A DNA stretch of 7,099 bases from Candidatus Thorarchaeota archaeon (GTDB lineage Archaea > Asgardarchaeota > Thorarchaeia > Thorarchaeales > Thorarchaeaceae), in assembly GCA_029856425.1 (NCBI GenBank), contig JAHQWZ010000092.1:1-7099 (forward strand). Direction: 5' to 3'. The notes under the pieces were generated by a model. The model saw only the letters and a list, made by a program, of their open reading frames with translations, made no database searches and was not told the DNA's origin. Below are positions 1-5,677 of the stretch, one piece after another. The first letter of the stretch is position 1. Every line of letters begins with the position of its first letter. A program made the position numbers and the translations under genes.

Positions 1-769
1 GCTCATAGCCGCTCGTTGAGGGGCCTGGCTGCTGCCCTCTAATACCATCAACTTGCTGAGCGACCTCTTCCATCTTCTTACGTATTTGTTCAGCACTTTC
101 CATCAGCTCTGAAACTTCCACCCCTACATTGTAGAGTCTATTCAAGGCTTTAAGAACTTGAACCGCTCCTTCCGGATCAGGCATCATAGGAATTGCTGGA
201 GTAAGTAATGCAAAGCCTACCATATCACGGCAGAGGGTTTCTGAGAGAATGGAGCCTGCAATCCCGGTTATGATACCCCTCTTTAGAATCTCCATCTCCG
301 CATCCTCCTTAAGTTCTGCAATCTTCTCCTCCTCGGCTGCAAAGAGGACCTTTCTATCTTTGGGAATGCCCTGCACTGGAATTCCATCTAGAATGACTGC
401 TTCTTTGACACCCAATGTTGAAGCCCAGTCTAAAAGAGCTGAGCTCACCGCGTACATTCCCTCTTCTGCAACAGGGAGTTCTGCAGTAACAACTAGGAGG
501 TTCTTCTCCTGCTTGGCATAGATCCTAAATGGGTGGCGGAGTCGGCCATCCAGAAAGACAGCAGCAGAAGGCATGTATCTAGACCTAACATGGGCTACTT
601 CTTCCATCTCGAACTGCTCAATCATAGTATTTGCTGCTATGGTCCCAATGACCCCCGCAGATGGAAAACAACACACCAGAAGTGGAGACTTCATTGTCAG
701 CTTTATCTCTGTCTGTACAACCTGAGCTTCTGGAGACCCTAGAATTTTGGCTTCGCATTCTTCGCCCAT
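1..769 (-). CDS. PAC2-family protein (proteasome assembly chaperone-like), 3' end cut by window edge
   Basis: I read 256 codons without a stop on the minus strand, running off the left edge. The start is MGEECEAKIL. The body has the PAC2 pattern: a strand followed by a glycine-rich turn (LLVCCFPSAGVIGTIAANTM, residues 30-49), a later strand with LDGIPVQG (128-135), and GIAGSIL (169-175). The segment GFALLTPAIPMMPDPEGA (185-202) precedes the helix VQVLKALNRLYNVGVEV (203-219), and a charged helix, probably coiled coil, follows at about 220-241. A Gly/Pro/Ser-rich tail begins near residue 242. Archaeal PAC2 proteins such as PbaA and PbaB are soluble oligomers tied to 20S proteasome assembly or activation; that role is inferred from the family. 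ATG 769 was chosen because it sits about 42 nt below a TATA-like box. An in-frame GTG at 781 is the alternative, and neither has a clear ribosome binding site. The gene is divergent from the aminotransferase. Confidence 0.85.
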   Translation of the reverse strand, partial: MGEECEAKILGSPEAQVVQTEIKLTMKSPLLVCCFPSAGVIGTIAANTMIEQFEMEEVAHVRSRYMPSAAVFLDGRLRHPFRIYAKQEKNLLVVTAELPVAEEGMYAVSSALLDWASTLGVKEAVILDGIPVQGIPKDRKVLFAAEEEKIAELKEDAEMEILKRGIITGIAGSILSETLCRDMVGFALLTPAIPMMPDPEGAVQVLKALNRLYNVGVEVSELMESAEQIRKKMEEVAQQVDGIRGQQPGPSTSGYE

Positions 770-803
770 AACTGAGAACACCGAGCTGATAAGAGTGTGG
801 TTC

Positions 804-811
804 AATATTAA
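804..811 (-). promoter_or_regulatory. TATA-like box for the PAC2 gene
   Basis: On the minus strand this reads TTAATATT and lies about 42 nt upstream of ATG 769. That spacing would put the transcription start 10-20 nt before the ATG. Similar spacing (41-46 nt) is seen at other genes in this window. The call rests on motif and position only. Confidence 0.4.
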
Positions 812-862
812 GCTTGAGATGGACAATTGCCACGGTGCTGGATTCTGGTGCCGCCAATATGC

Positions 863-870
863 CTTTATCA
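863..870 (+). promoter_or_regulatory. Possible TATA-like box for the aminotransferase
   Basis: CTTTATCA is the most TATA-like string in the divergent gap and lies about 60 nt upstream of ATG 923. It would give a leader of roughly 30 nt. The spacing is longer than at the other promoters here, so this is weak. Confidence 0.3.
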
Positions 871-922
871 AAGCATGACATCTGATACCTACTGACTGTG
901 GTCCCTTCAAAGGGTGTCGTTG

Positions 923-2080
923 ATGAAATACCGCACTGATAGAATCATGGCGCCTCCAATCCCGAAGCTGATTGAGGCCGCAAAACGATATGTTTCGTCG
1001 CCAGAGTTCCTCAATCTTGGTCCGGGTATCCCAGGACATATTCCTCCTACGGACTCTCTGAAAGCATTTGGAAACACATTACTCCATCCAGCAACCCACA
1101 GATACACTTTCGAACAAGGAAATCTTGAGCTTAGGGAAGAGTTGGCAATCTACCTGCGTCAGAATTGGAATGTTCAAGTTGATCCAGAGAATGAGATTTC
1201 CATAACAGCCGGGGCAAATGCAGCCTTTGCAGGGGCAATATTCACCGTATTATCCCCGGGCGAAAAGGTCGTGATACCCTCTCCCTTCTATTTTAACTCG
1301 GTCATGGCTGTGCGACTTGCAGGAGGAGAAGCTGCAGAAATTCCCGTGGGCTCTGACTTTCAGGTATGTTATGATCAAATCGAATCTGCTGTGGACAAAA
1401 ATACACGTGCAATCTTCATTAATACTCCCAACAATCCTACTGGTGCAGTATATTCTCGAGAGATAGTCGACTCTCTGGTCGACCTTTGTATCGATAAGGA
1501 CCTGTTTTTGATATCTGATGAAACATATGGGCGACTTGTCTATGAAGGTGCTACTCATTATAGTCCACGATCGCGCTCCGATGCACATGAGCGGATAATC
1601 TCATTGGGCAGCTTTAGCAAGGATTTCGGAATGAGTGGATGGAGAGTTGGCTATGTCGTAGGTTCTGATGAATTCATTCAGGAGTTTATGAAAGTACAAG
1701 ACACTGTCACTATCTGTGCTCCCACTCCTGGTCAGATGCTTGCTCTTGACATATTGAAACATAGCCTTGACGAAATTCAGGAAGAAATAGATAGATTAAG
1801 TCTATTGAGAGACCTTGCCTATCTCCGAATCAGCGAGATACCCGCGCTCGAAACTGCGAGAACCCCTGCTACATTCTACATATTTCCAAGAGTGAATGGC
1901 TGCACTGACTCTCGTAGGCTTGTGCTTGATATTCTTCGGGAAACGAAGATGCTGATTCTTCCAGGGAGCATCTTTGGAGAGGCAGGCGAGTCGCATTTAC
2001 GCATCTCAATTGGGCCTCTAACTCCTGAGGCTGTAGATGAAGCATTTGATAGACTGTCAGCATACTTCAGGAACCACTAG
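923..2080 (+). CDS. Class I/II pyridoxal-phosphate aminotransferase
   Basis: A fold-type I PLP aminotransferase of the aspartate aminotransferase superfamily, 385 residues from ATG 923, a normal length. It should move an amino group between an amino acid and a 2-oxo acid in the cytosol. Counting from an upstream GTG at 914 (388 residues), the visible motifs are SITAGANAAF (96-105, cofactor phosphate loop), NTPNNPTG (170-177, Asn174), SDETY (201-205, Asp202 to the pyridine nitrogen), SLGSFSKDFGMSGWRVGY (230-247) with Schiff-base Lys236 and Arg244, and LRISIG (362-367) with the substrate-carboxylate Arg363. All catalytic residues are intact. I prefer ATG 923 because GGTG (913-916) lies 6 nt before it, as at other starts here; GTG 914 and TTG 920 are in frame. 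The donor and acceptor cannot be told from sequence alone; aspartate or a related acid with 2-oxoglutarate is only a guess. The gene is tail to tail with glutamine synthetase. Confidence 0.93.
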   Translation: MKYRTDRIMAPPIPKLIEAAKRYVSSPEFLNLGPGIPGHIPPTDSLKAFGNTLLHPATHRYTFEQGNLELREELAIYLRQNWNVQVDPENEISITAGANAAFAGAIFTVLSPGEKVVIPSPFYFNSVMAVRLAGGEAAEIPVGSDFQVCYDQIESAVDKNTRAIFINTPNNPTGAVYSREIVDSLVDLCIDKDLFLISDETYGRLVYEGATHYSPRSRSDAHERIISLGSFSKDFGMSGWRVGYVVGSDEFIQEFMKVQDTVTICAPTPGQMLALDILKHSLDEIQEEIDRLSLLRDLAYLRISEIPALETARTPATFYIFPRVNGCTDSRRLVLDILRETKMLILPGSIFGEAGESHLRISIGPLTPEAVDEAFDRLSAYFRNH

Positions 2081-3384
2081 AATGAATGATATTTTGACCA
2101 TTCCCACCCCGTCACGGCATAATTGACGTACTCTCTCCACTCATCATGCTTTATTCGGATAAAAGCATCAATCAATCTGGATCCAATGCCATCTCGTATC
2201 ACTTCATCTCTCTCAAGGTGAATGAGAGCCTCCCTTAATGAAGACGGAAGCATTTTGATACCAAATGTTTCTCTCTCATCATCAGTGAGATGAAAGATGT
2301 CCTCGCTCCTAGGCTCAGGAGGTTGCAGCTCCCGGTTTACTCCATCCATACCTGCAGCTAAAATGGCTGAGAACAGAAGATATGGATTAGATGTGGCGTC
2401 GGGAGACCGCAGCTCAATAGCAGCTTTCTCTCTGTCCTGGAAGAGTGGTACTCGTACCAGAACAGTTCTATTTCTGAAGCCCCAAGTGATATAGACTGGA
2501 GCCTCATGGTGTGGAACAAGTCGCTTGTAGGAATTTATCGTTGGATTCGCTATTGCTGTTAGAGCCGGGGCATGTTCAAGAAGGCCCGCAATAAAGGCCC
2601 TTGCGGTGTCTGACAGATGATCGTCATTCTGGTTCCCAAAAAGATTCTCAGCTCCATCCCAGAGTTGAAGATGACAATGAAGCCCATTCCCTGCGGCGCC
2701 TTCGAAGGGTTTTGGCATGAAAGAAACATCAATGTCTCGACTGGCTGCAACTGTCCTGGCGAGATTCTTGAAAGTCAGGATGAAATCAGCCATCTGCCGT
2801 ATATCAGCGTGTGAGATTTCAATCTCCTGTTGCGCCTCTCCCACTTCATGGTGAATCATAAGTGGTTTCATTCCCATGTCTCGAATAGCAGTGGCAATTT
2901 CAAGGAGGATGTCAGCACCAGGATTCTGAGGATATGTGTCCGCATATCCGCTGGAATCGAATAGCTCCCCGTCCTGTGTGATGAAATGGAATTCAGGTTC
3001 TATCTTTGCCTTTAGAGACATTTTTCCAGATAGAAGTCTTTCACAGACAGAATGAAGTGCCCCTCGGCTGTCTAGTGGGTAAATGGATTCCTTTCCCTCT
3101 CTACCTTCTTTCTCGCTTACAGAACACATCACAGCAGCTGTTCTCTGAAGTGAATATGGGAGTTCGATCAATGAATCTGAATCAGGAACTAGACGGAGAT
3201 CTGAAGCTTCAACCATTGAGAGTCCAGCAACTGAACTCCCATCTAGACTCGTTCCCTCTGACAGAACAGGATCCTTTCTCAATTCATCTAATGTGTCCGC
3301 TGGATTGCAAGGCACAATCATAGCTTTCATTCGGCCTAGAATGTCAACAAATCGAAGCTCAACATACTCTATCTGCTCAGACAT
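2077..3384 (-). CDS. glnA: Glutamine synthetase, class I (GlnA family)
   Basis: Glutamine synthetase catalyses ATP-dependent amidation of glutamate and forms cytosolic dodecamers. The 435-residue protein (from ATG 3384) has the full class I layout: an N-terminal beta-grasp domain with SLDGSSVAGL (46-55; Asp48 is the ammonium-site Asp), then the catalytic domain. Metal ligands are EPEFHF (129-134), EVGEAQQEIEI (180-190) and GLHCHLQLW (234-242). The glutamate-binding and flap segment NSYKRLVPHHEAPVYITW (284-301) keeps the flap Glu294, and NRTVLVRVP (305-313) and ELRSPDATSNPYL (324-336) follow. Odd points: the flap reads PHHEAP where PGYEAP is usual, and the loop reads GNGLHCH rather than GSGMHVH. 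The usual adenylylation-site tyrosine motif is not evident. Start choice: a GTG at 3396 is in frame, but GGTGAT four bases before ATG 3384 is a strong Shine-Dalgarno. A gamma-glutamyl-amine ligase is an alternative, less likely because Asp48 and Glu294 are kept. Confidence 0.9.
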   Translation of the reverse strand: MSEQIEYVELRFVDILGRMKAMIVPCNPADTLDELRKDPVLSEGTSLDGSSVAGLSMVEASDLRLVPDSDSLIELPYSLQRTAAVMCSVSEKEGREGKESIYPLDSRGALHSVCERLLSGKMSLKAKIEPEFHFITQDGELFDSSGYADTYPQNPGADILLEIATAIRDMGMKPLMIHHEVGEAQQEIEISHADIRQMADFILTFKNLARTVAASRDIDVSFMPKPFEGAAGNGLHCHLQLWDGAENLFGNQNDDHLSDTARAFIAGLLEHAPALTAIANPTINSYKRLVPHHEAPVYITWGFRNRTVLVRVPLFQDREKAAIELRSPDATSNPYLLFSAILAAGMDGVNRELQPPEPRSEDIFHLTDDERETFGIKMLPSSLREALIHLERDEVIRDGIGSRLIDAFIRIKHDEWREYVNYAVTGWEWSKYHSF

Positions 3385-3387
3385 CCG

Positions 3388-3393
3388 AATCAC
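3388..3393 (-). promoter_or_regulatory. Shine-Dalgarno that decides the glutamine synthetase start
   Basis: The minus strand reads GTGGTGATTCGGATG here. GGTGAT is complementary to the usual archaeal 16S 3' end and ends four bases before ATG 3384. The upstream GTG codons overlap this site, which argues against using them as starts. Confidence 0.65.
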
Positions 3394-3426
3394 CACGAGT
3401 GCACGGGAGTCGGCACGTCTTGTCCT

Positions 3427-3435
3427 GTATTTAAG
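3427..3435 (-). promoter_or_regulatory. TATA box for glutamine synthetase
   Basis: The minus strand reads CTTAAATAC, a good archaeal TATA box. It lies about 43 nt from ATG 3384 and is preceded by purine-rich GGAACAT, which could serve as a BRE. It sits in the 69-bp gap after the stop of the 103-residue gene, so glutamine synthetase probably has its own promoter rather than relying on read-through. Confidence 0.6.
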
Positions 3436-3453
3436 ATGTTCCAGTTTGAGGTT

Positions 3454-3765
3454 CTAGCCCCAAAGCTCTTTGTACCATGCTTCGGACTCACTTCCAAGTT
3501 CCAGTCTTATTGAACCACTGGCAACACTAACCTTCTCTCCCTCTGAAACTTCGAAATTTAATGCGGCAATACGTATGGCCTTCTTCTCCAGATGGACATT
3601 GTTGATGTTCCGAGCATGAAGACGTGCTGTCCTCTTCCCTCCATCCATGACCAAGAGAAGGTCCTCGTAACTAACGTCACACTTCATCTTGAAGCCTTTG
3701 TCACGAAAGTCGCCCATATGTATCTCAAGATTGTTGAACTCGGCCTTGATACCTGCTGCCTTCAT
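3454..3765 (-). CDS. Small soluble protein of unknown function, 103 aa
   Basis: I do not recognise this protein. It starts MKAAGIKAEF and ends AWYKELWG. It has no signal peptide, no membrane segment and no cysteine pair (one Cys at 29). Alternating hydrophobic and polar residues suggest several short beta strands: IKAEFNNLEIHMG, FKMKCDVSYEDLLLVMD, TARLHARNINNVHLEKKAIRIAAL and KVSVASGSIRLELG. A short C-terminal helix (SEAWYKELWG) carries two tryptophans. Strands closed by a C-terminal Trp-bearing helix loosely recall PH/GRAM-like domains, but that is speculation from pattern only. It is encoded just upstream of glutamine synthetase on the same strand, yet a TATA box separates them. ATG 3765 is preceded by GGTG at a rather long 10-nt spacing and by a TATA-like box. 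Codon use looks ordinary for the window, which supports a real gene. Confidence 0.72.
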   Translation of the reverse strand: MKAAGIKAEFNNLEIHMGDFRDKGFKMKCDVSYEDLLLVMDGGKRTARLHARNINNVHLEKKAIRIAALNFEVSEGEKVSVASGSIRLELGSESEAWYKELWG

Positions 3766-3798
3766 TGGTCAAACACACCTGCATCGCAGTCTTTGCTT

Positions 3799-3806
3799 CT
3801 TATGAA
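3799..3806 (-). promoter_or_regulatory. TATA-like box for the 103-aa gene
   Basis: The minus strand reads TTCATAAG, about 41 nt above ATG 3765, the same spacing as at the PAC2 and glutamine synthetase promoters. It lies in the 93-bp divergent gap shared with the DUF72 gene. No equally good box was found for the DUF72 gene, so both promoters may share this AT-rich patch. Confidence 0.35.
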
Positions 3807-3858
3807 TCTCTTCGTCAACGCCGGAAGATAGAAACCCATTTGTTACCATCATCAAACC

Positions 3859-4680
3859 GTGACATTGCCAAGAAAGGGGCTCCATATTGGAACAAGTGGC
3901 TGGTCCTATGAAAGCGATTGGAAGGATGTTTTCTATCACTCAAGAGGATCGCTTCTTCAGCAATATCTTGCAATCTTCGAAACTGCGGAGATAAACTCAA
4001 CGTTCTATGCCCTACCGCAAGCGAAATTTGTGAAGCATCTTGCATCGCTAGGTGAGGACAAATTCTTCACTGCCAAGATTCCTAAGAAAGTCACTCATGA
4101 CAGTCGACTAGATCTGTCTGGCGAGGGCGGTGAAGTTCTGCAATCTTACTACTCTCTTGTGAGTCCCTTGGAACACAAGATTGCAGCTTTGCTGATTCAA
4201 CTTCCGCCTTGGGACATTTCTAAGATGGCCAATCTGGAGAGGTTCTTCTCAGAGCTTGATTCATCCTTTCGTTATGCTATTGAGTTTAGGGATGAGAGCT
4301 GGCTCAATCAGAGGGTTTCGAAGATGCTTGAGGACTATGGTGTGGCATACGTGATAGTTGATGAACCCAAGCTCCCGATTGATTTGCGTGTCACCACAGA
4401 TTTCGCCTATATACGATGGCATGGCCATGGAGTGAATCCATGGTATAACTATCTCTATTCCATTGAGGAATTAAGGGAATGGAAGCCTCGTTTAGAAGAT
4501 GTAATGTCTAGAACCGAATCCGTTCTAGGATACTGGAACAATCATTTTGGTGGAAATGCACCGTTCAACGCACTGCAGATGCTCCAATTAATGGGTAGAA
4601 TGAAGCCAAGACAACAGCAGAAACTCGATTTAATGTTCAAACGTATGTCAGTCAAGCAGACGACGCTCGAGGATTTTTAG
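3859..4680 (+). CDS. DUF72 (YecE-like) TIM-barrel protein with candidate PCNA-binding tail
   Basis: A DUF72 family member of 273 residues, close to the usual family length. Family hallmarks are all present: HIGTSGWSYESDW (9-21), EINSTFYALP (44-53), FTAKIPKKVTHD (70-81), AALLIQLPP (109-117), YAIEFRDESW (139-148), YIRWHGHG (184-191) and YWNNHFGGNAPFNALQM (225-241). DUF72 proteins fold as TIM barrels and have no settled function; the conserved acidic, His and Asn residues line the likely active site. It should be a soluble cytosolic protein. The last residues, VKQTTLEDF (265-273), fit a PIP-box-like pattern (Q267, L270, F273), as found at the C-termini of archaeal PCNA partners. The start is GTG 3859: an in-frame stop lies at 3829-3831 and no ATG occurs between; TTG 3865 is also possible. 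No clear Shine-Dalgarno is seen. The gene is divergent from the 103-aa gene. Confidence 0.92.
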   Translation: MTLPRKGLHIGTSGWSYESDWKDVFYHSRGSLLQQYLAIFETAEINSTFYALPQAKFVKHLASLGEDKFFTAKIPKKVTHDSRLDLSGEGGEVLQSYYSLVSPLEHKIAALLIQLPPWDISKMANLERFFSELDSSFRYAIEFRDESWLNQRVSKMLEDYGVAYVIVDEPKLPIDLRVTTDFAYIRWHGHGVNPWYNYLYSIEELREWKPRLEDVMSRTESVLGYWNNHFGGNAPFNALQMLQLMGRMKPRQQQKLDLMFKRMSVKQTTLEDF

Positions 4681-4908
4681 ATCCCAGCTCGAAAGCCCAA
4701 CACCCATAACTAATCTCTTCACAATATACTTCGACGCTCATCTAACTAAAGACTCCAAATGCCGTCCTCCTTCATAGCAATCCGTGAGCGGGCTAAAAGC
4801 ATATTTGTACAAACGGGGTAAATAACAGGGACCACATTTGAAATCCATGTGTCAAGTGACTAGAGAGCCAACTTTACAGCAGTTCTTGGGAAAAGGGTCG
4901 AGCGCCAT
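4681..4908. other. Intergenic region before the membrane-protein pair
   Basis: About 230 bp with no recognised gene on either strand. I looked for a tRNA, a C/D-box RNA and inverted repeats and saw none convincing. Its right half holds TATA-like strings and, depending on the start used, up to 24 extra codons of the following membrane-protein gene (TTG 4838 or ATG 4847). Confidence 0.5.
4817..4826 (+). promoter_or_regulatory. TATA-like box upstream of the membrane-protein pair
   Basis: GGTAAATAAC is centred about 25 nt before ATG 4847, so transcription would begin close to that codon. This allows either a leaderless start at 4847 or a leader of about 60 nt for a start at 4909. A second AT-rich string lies at 4801-4808. 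Confidence 0.4.
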
Positions 4909-5122
4909 GAGTCGACCACCCAAATGGGCGTATCTTGTTGGTGGCTCTCTAATCGTGATGAGCTGCATACTTGCCGTGACCATTGTGTTTGTATTTCTGG
5001 AAATGATCCCCCGAGGTATGGACATCCAAGTGCCCGTGTTCTTCATCATACTTCCTTTGAGTATCCTCATTCCATTAGTAATGGTGGCAATGGCAATACT
5101 GCTGACGAGGAAGAGGGAATAA
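4909..5122 (+). CDS. Small two-helix membrane protein, 71 aa
   Basis: Not assignable to a family. From ATG 4909 the protein is 71 residues: a basic N-terminus (MSRPPK), a first hydrophobic helix at about 8-33 (YLVGGSLIVMSCILAVTIVF), a short loop with IPRGMDIQ, a second helix at about 43-66 (VPVFFIILPLSILIPLVMVA), and a basic end TRKRE. The positive charges at both ends suggest both termini face the cytoplasm. The start is uncertain: ATG 4847 adds 20 hydrophilic codons upstream (21 residues, through the Ala before MSRPPK), and a TATA-like box sits 25 nt before it. I prefer 4909 because the basic stub directly before the first helix is typical, but its ribosome binding site is weak. The next gene begins 3 bases after its stop, so the two are almost certainly co-transcribed and may act together in the membrane. 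Confidence 0.65.
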
Positions 5123-5125
5123 ACA

Positions 5126-5527
5126 ATGTCACAATTGACGAACGATCTCTCTGCAGAAGTAGACGAAATGGATACAACAGTCACAATTGTAGCCACTCTA
5201 GAGTTTATGTCAGGAATTCTGGGTCTTGTCTTTATGCTAATGAACTTTGCTGGGGGTATATATCCAGTTTCACCAGGTTACGTGATTGCAATTGTTGCAT
5301 ATGAAGTAATTCGTGGAGCGTTATCAGTAATTGCTGTATTTACGGGATGGGGGCTTTGGCAACTGAAACCTTGGTCTTGGAGGATTGCTCTTGCAAGGAA
5401 TGTTGCGGCGCTTGTCCTGTACCTTCTAACATCTAGCATTCCGTTCATCCTTCTCAATACTGTCATAATCGCATATCTGAGGACTAGACAAGTAAGAAAC
5501 ATCTATGCTGAAATTGTAGTGATTTGA
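5126..5527 (+). CDS. Four-helix integral membrane protein, 133 aa
   Basis: I do not assign a named family. Hydrophobic segments predict about four membrane helices: 18-40, 52-74, 86-102 and 104-118. A short hydrophilic N-terminus (MSQLTNDLSAEVDEMD) precedes them. The cytoplasmic loop GLWQLKPWSWRIALARN (76-92) and the tail AYLRTRQVRNIYAE (116-129) resemble a common type of small prokaryotic membrane protein in which a helix ends in G-L-W-x-L-K-P-W and the chain ends in L-R-x-x-x-V-R. Those proteins are uncharacterised, and the likeness is from memory of pattern only. ATG 5126 follows the previous stop by 3 bases, and AGAGGG about 10 nt upstream can act as a ribosome binding site. Translational coupling with the two-helix protein is likely. 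No catalytic residues are evident. Confidence 0.78.
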   Translation: MSQLTNDLSAEVDEMDTTVTIVATLEFMSGILGLVFMLMNFAGGIYPVSPGYVIAIVAYEVIRGALSVIAVFTGWGLWQLKPWSWRIALARNVAALVLYLLTSSIPFILLNTVIIAYLRTRQVRNIYAEIVVI

Positions 5528-5624
5528 CAGCATGGAATCAATTCGGTGGTTGACTAGTAGTGCAGTCTTCCTCTTCTACATCAGCAACTACTCGCTCCAA
5601 GTAATATGCGAGTCTTTGCCATCT

Positions 5625-5639
5625 CGAAAGCCTAATAAG
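5625..5639 (+). promoter_or_regulatory. BRE/TATA-like element for eL13
   Basis: CGAAAG followed by CCTAATAAG: a purine-rich BRE-like stretch next to a TATA-like box whose core is about 46 nt before ATG 5678. It is consistent in arrangement and distance with the glutamine synthetase promoter. Confidence 0.45.
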
Positions 5640-5666
5640 CAGACCTCAGGCTGGCGTGCCGAATTT

Positions 5667-5672
5667 GGTGAT
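5667..5672 (+). promoter_or_regulatory. Shine-Dalgarno for eL13
   Basis: GGTGAT ends five bases before ATG 5678 and is the same motif used before the glutamine synthetase ATG. It fixes the start of eL13. Confidence 0.7.
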
Positions 5673-5677
5673 TCTCT

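Larger units (their letters stand above)
5528..5677. other. 150-bp gap before the eL13 gene, with promoter signals and a small open frame
   Basis: This gap contains a pyrimidine-rich tract (5567-5578, CTTCCTCTTCTA) that might aid termination of the membrane-protein pair, then a TATA-like box and a Shine-Dalgarno for eL13. A 49-codon open frame (ATG 5532 to TGA 5681) also spans it. I treat that as probably chance because the eL13 promoter signals fall inside it. Confidence 0.35.

Noticed and set aside
618..881. 87-codon open frame on the minus strand overlapping the PAC2 start
   Set aside because: It is a shifted frame over the PAC2 N-terminus and its promoter; the PAC2 frame has the clear family pattern.
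3845..3856. C-box-like TGATGATG on the minus strand upstream of the 103-aa gene
   Set aside because: No matching D box or C'/D' pair follows at a suitable distance, so a C/D-box RNA is not supported.
4670..4686. Possible terminator after DUF72: GGAT, T-rich loop, ATCC
   Set aside because: The stem is only four pairs and the T run is five bases, so support is too weak.
5128..5189. Direct repeat of GTCACAATTG (5128-5137 and 5180-5189)
   Set aside because: A ten-base match within one coding region, read in different frames, with no further copies; most likely chance.
4924..5304. 126-codon plus-strand frame across the two membrane genes
   Set aside because: It spans the junction in another frame, is rich in Cys/His/Arg/Ser without pattern, and conflicts with two hydrophobic proteins that are better supported.
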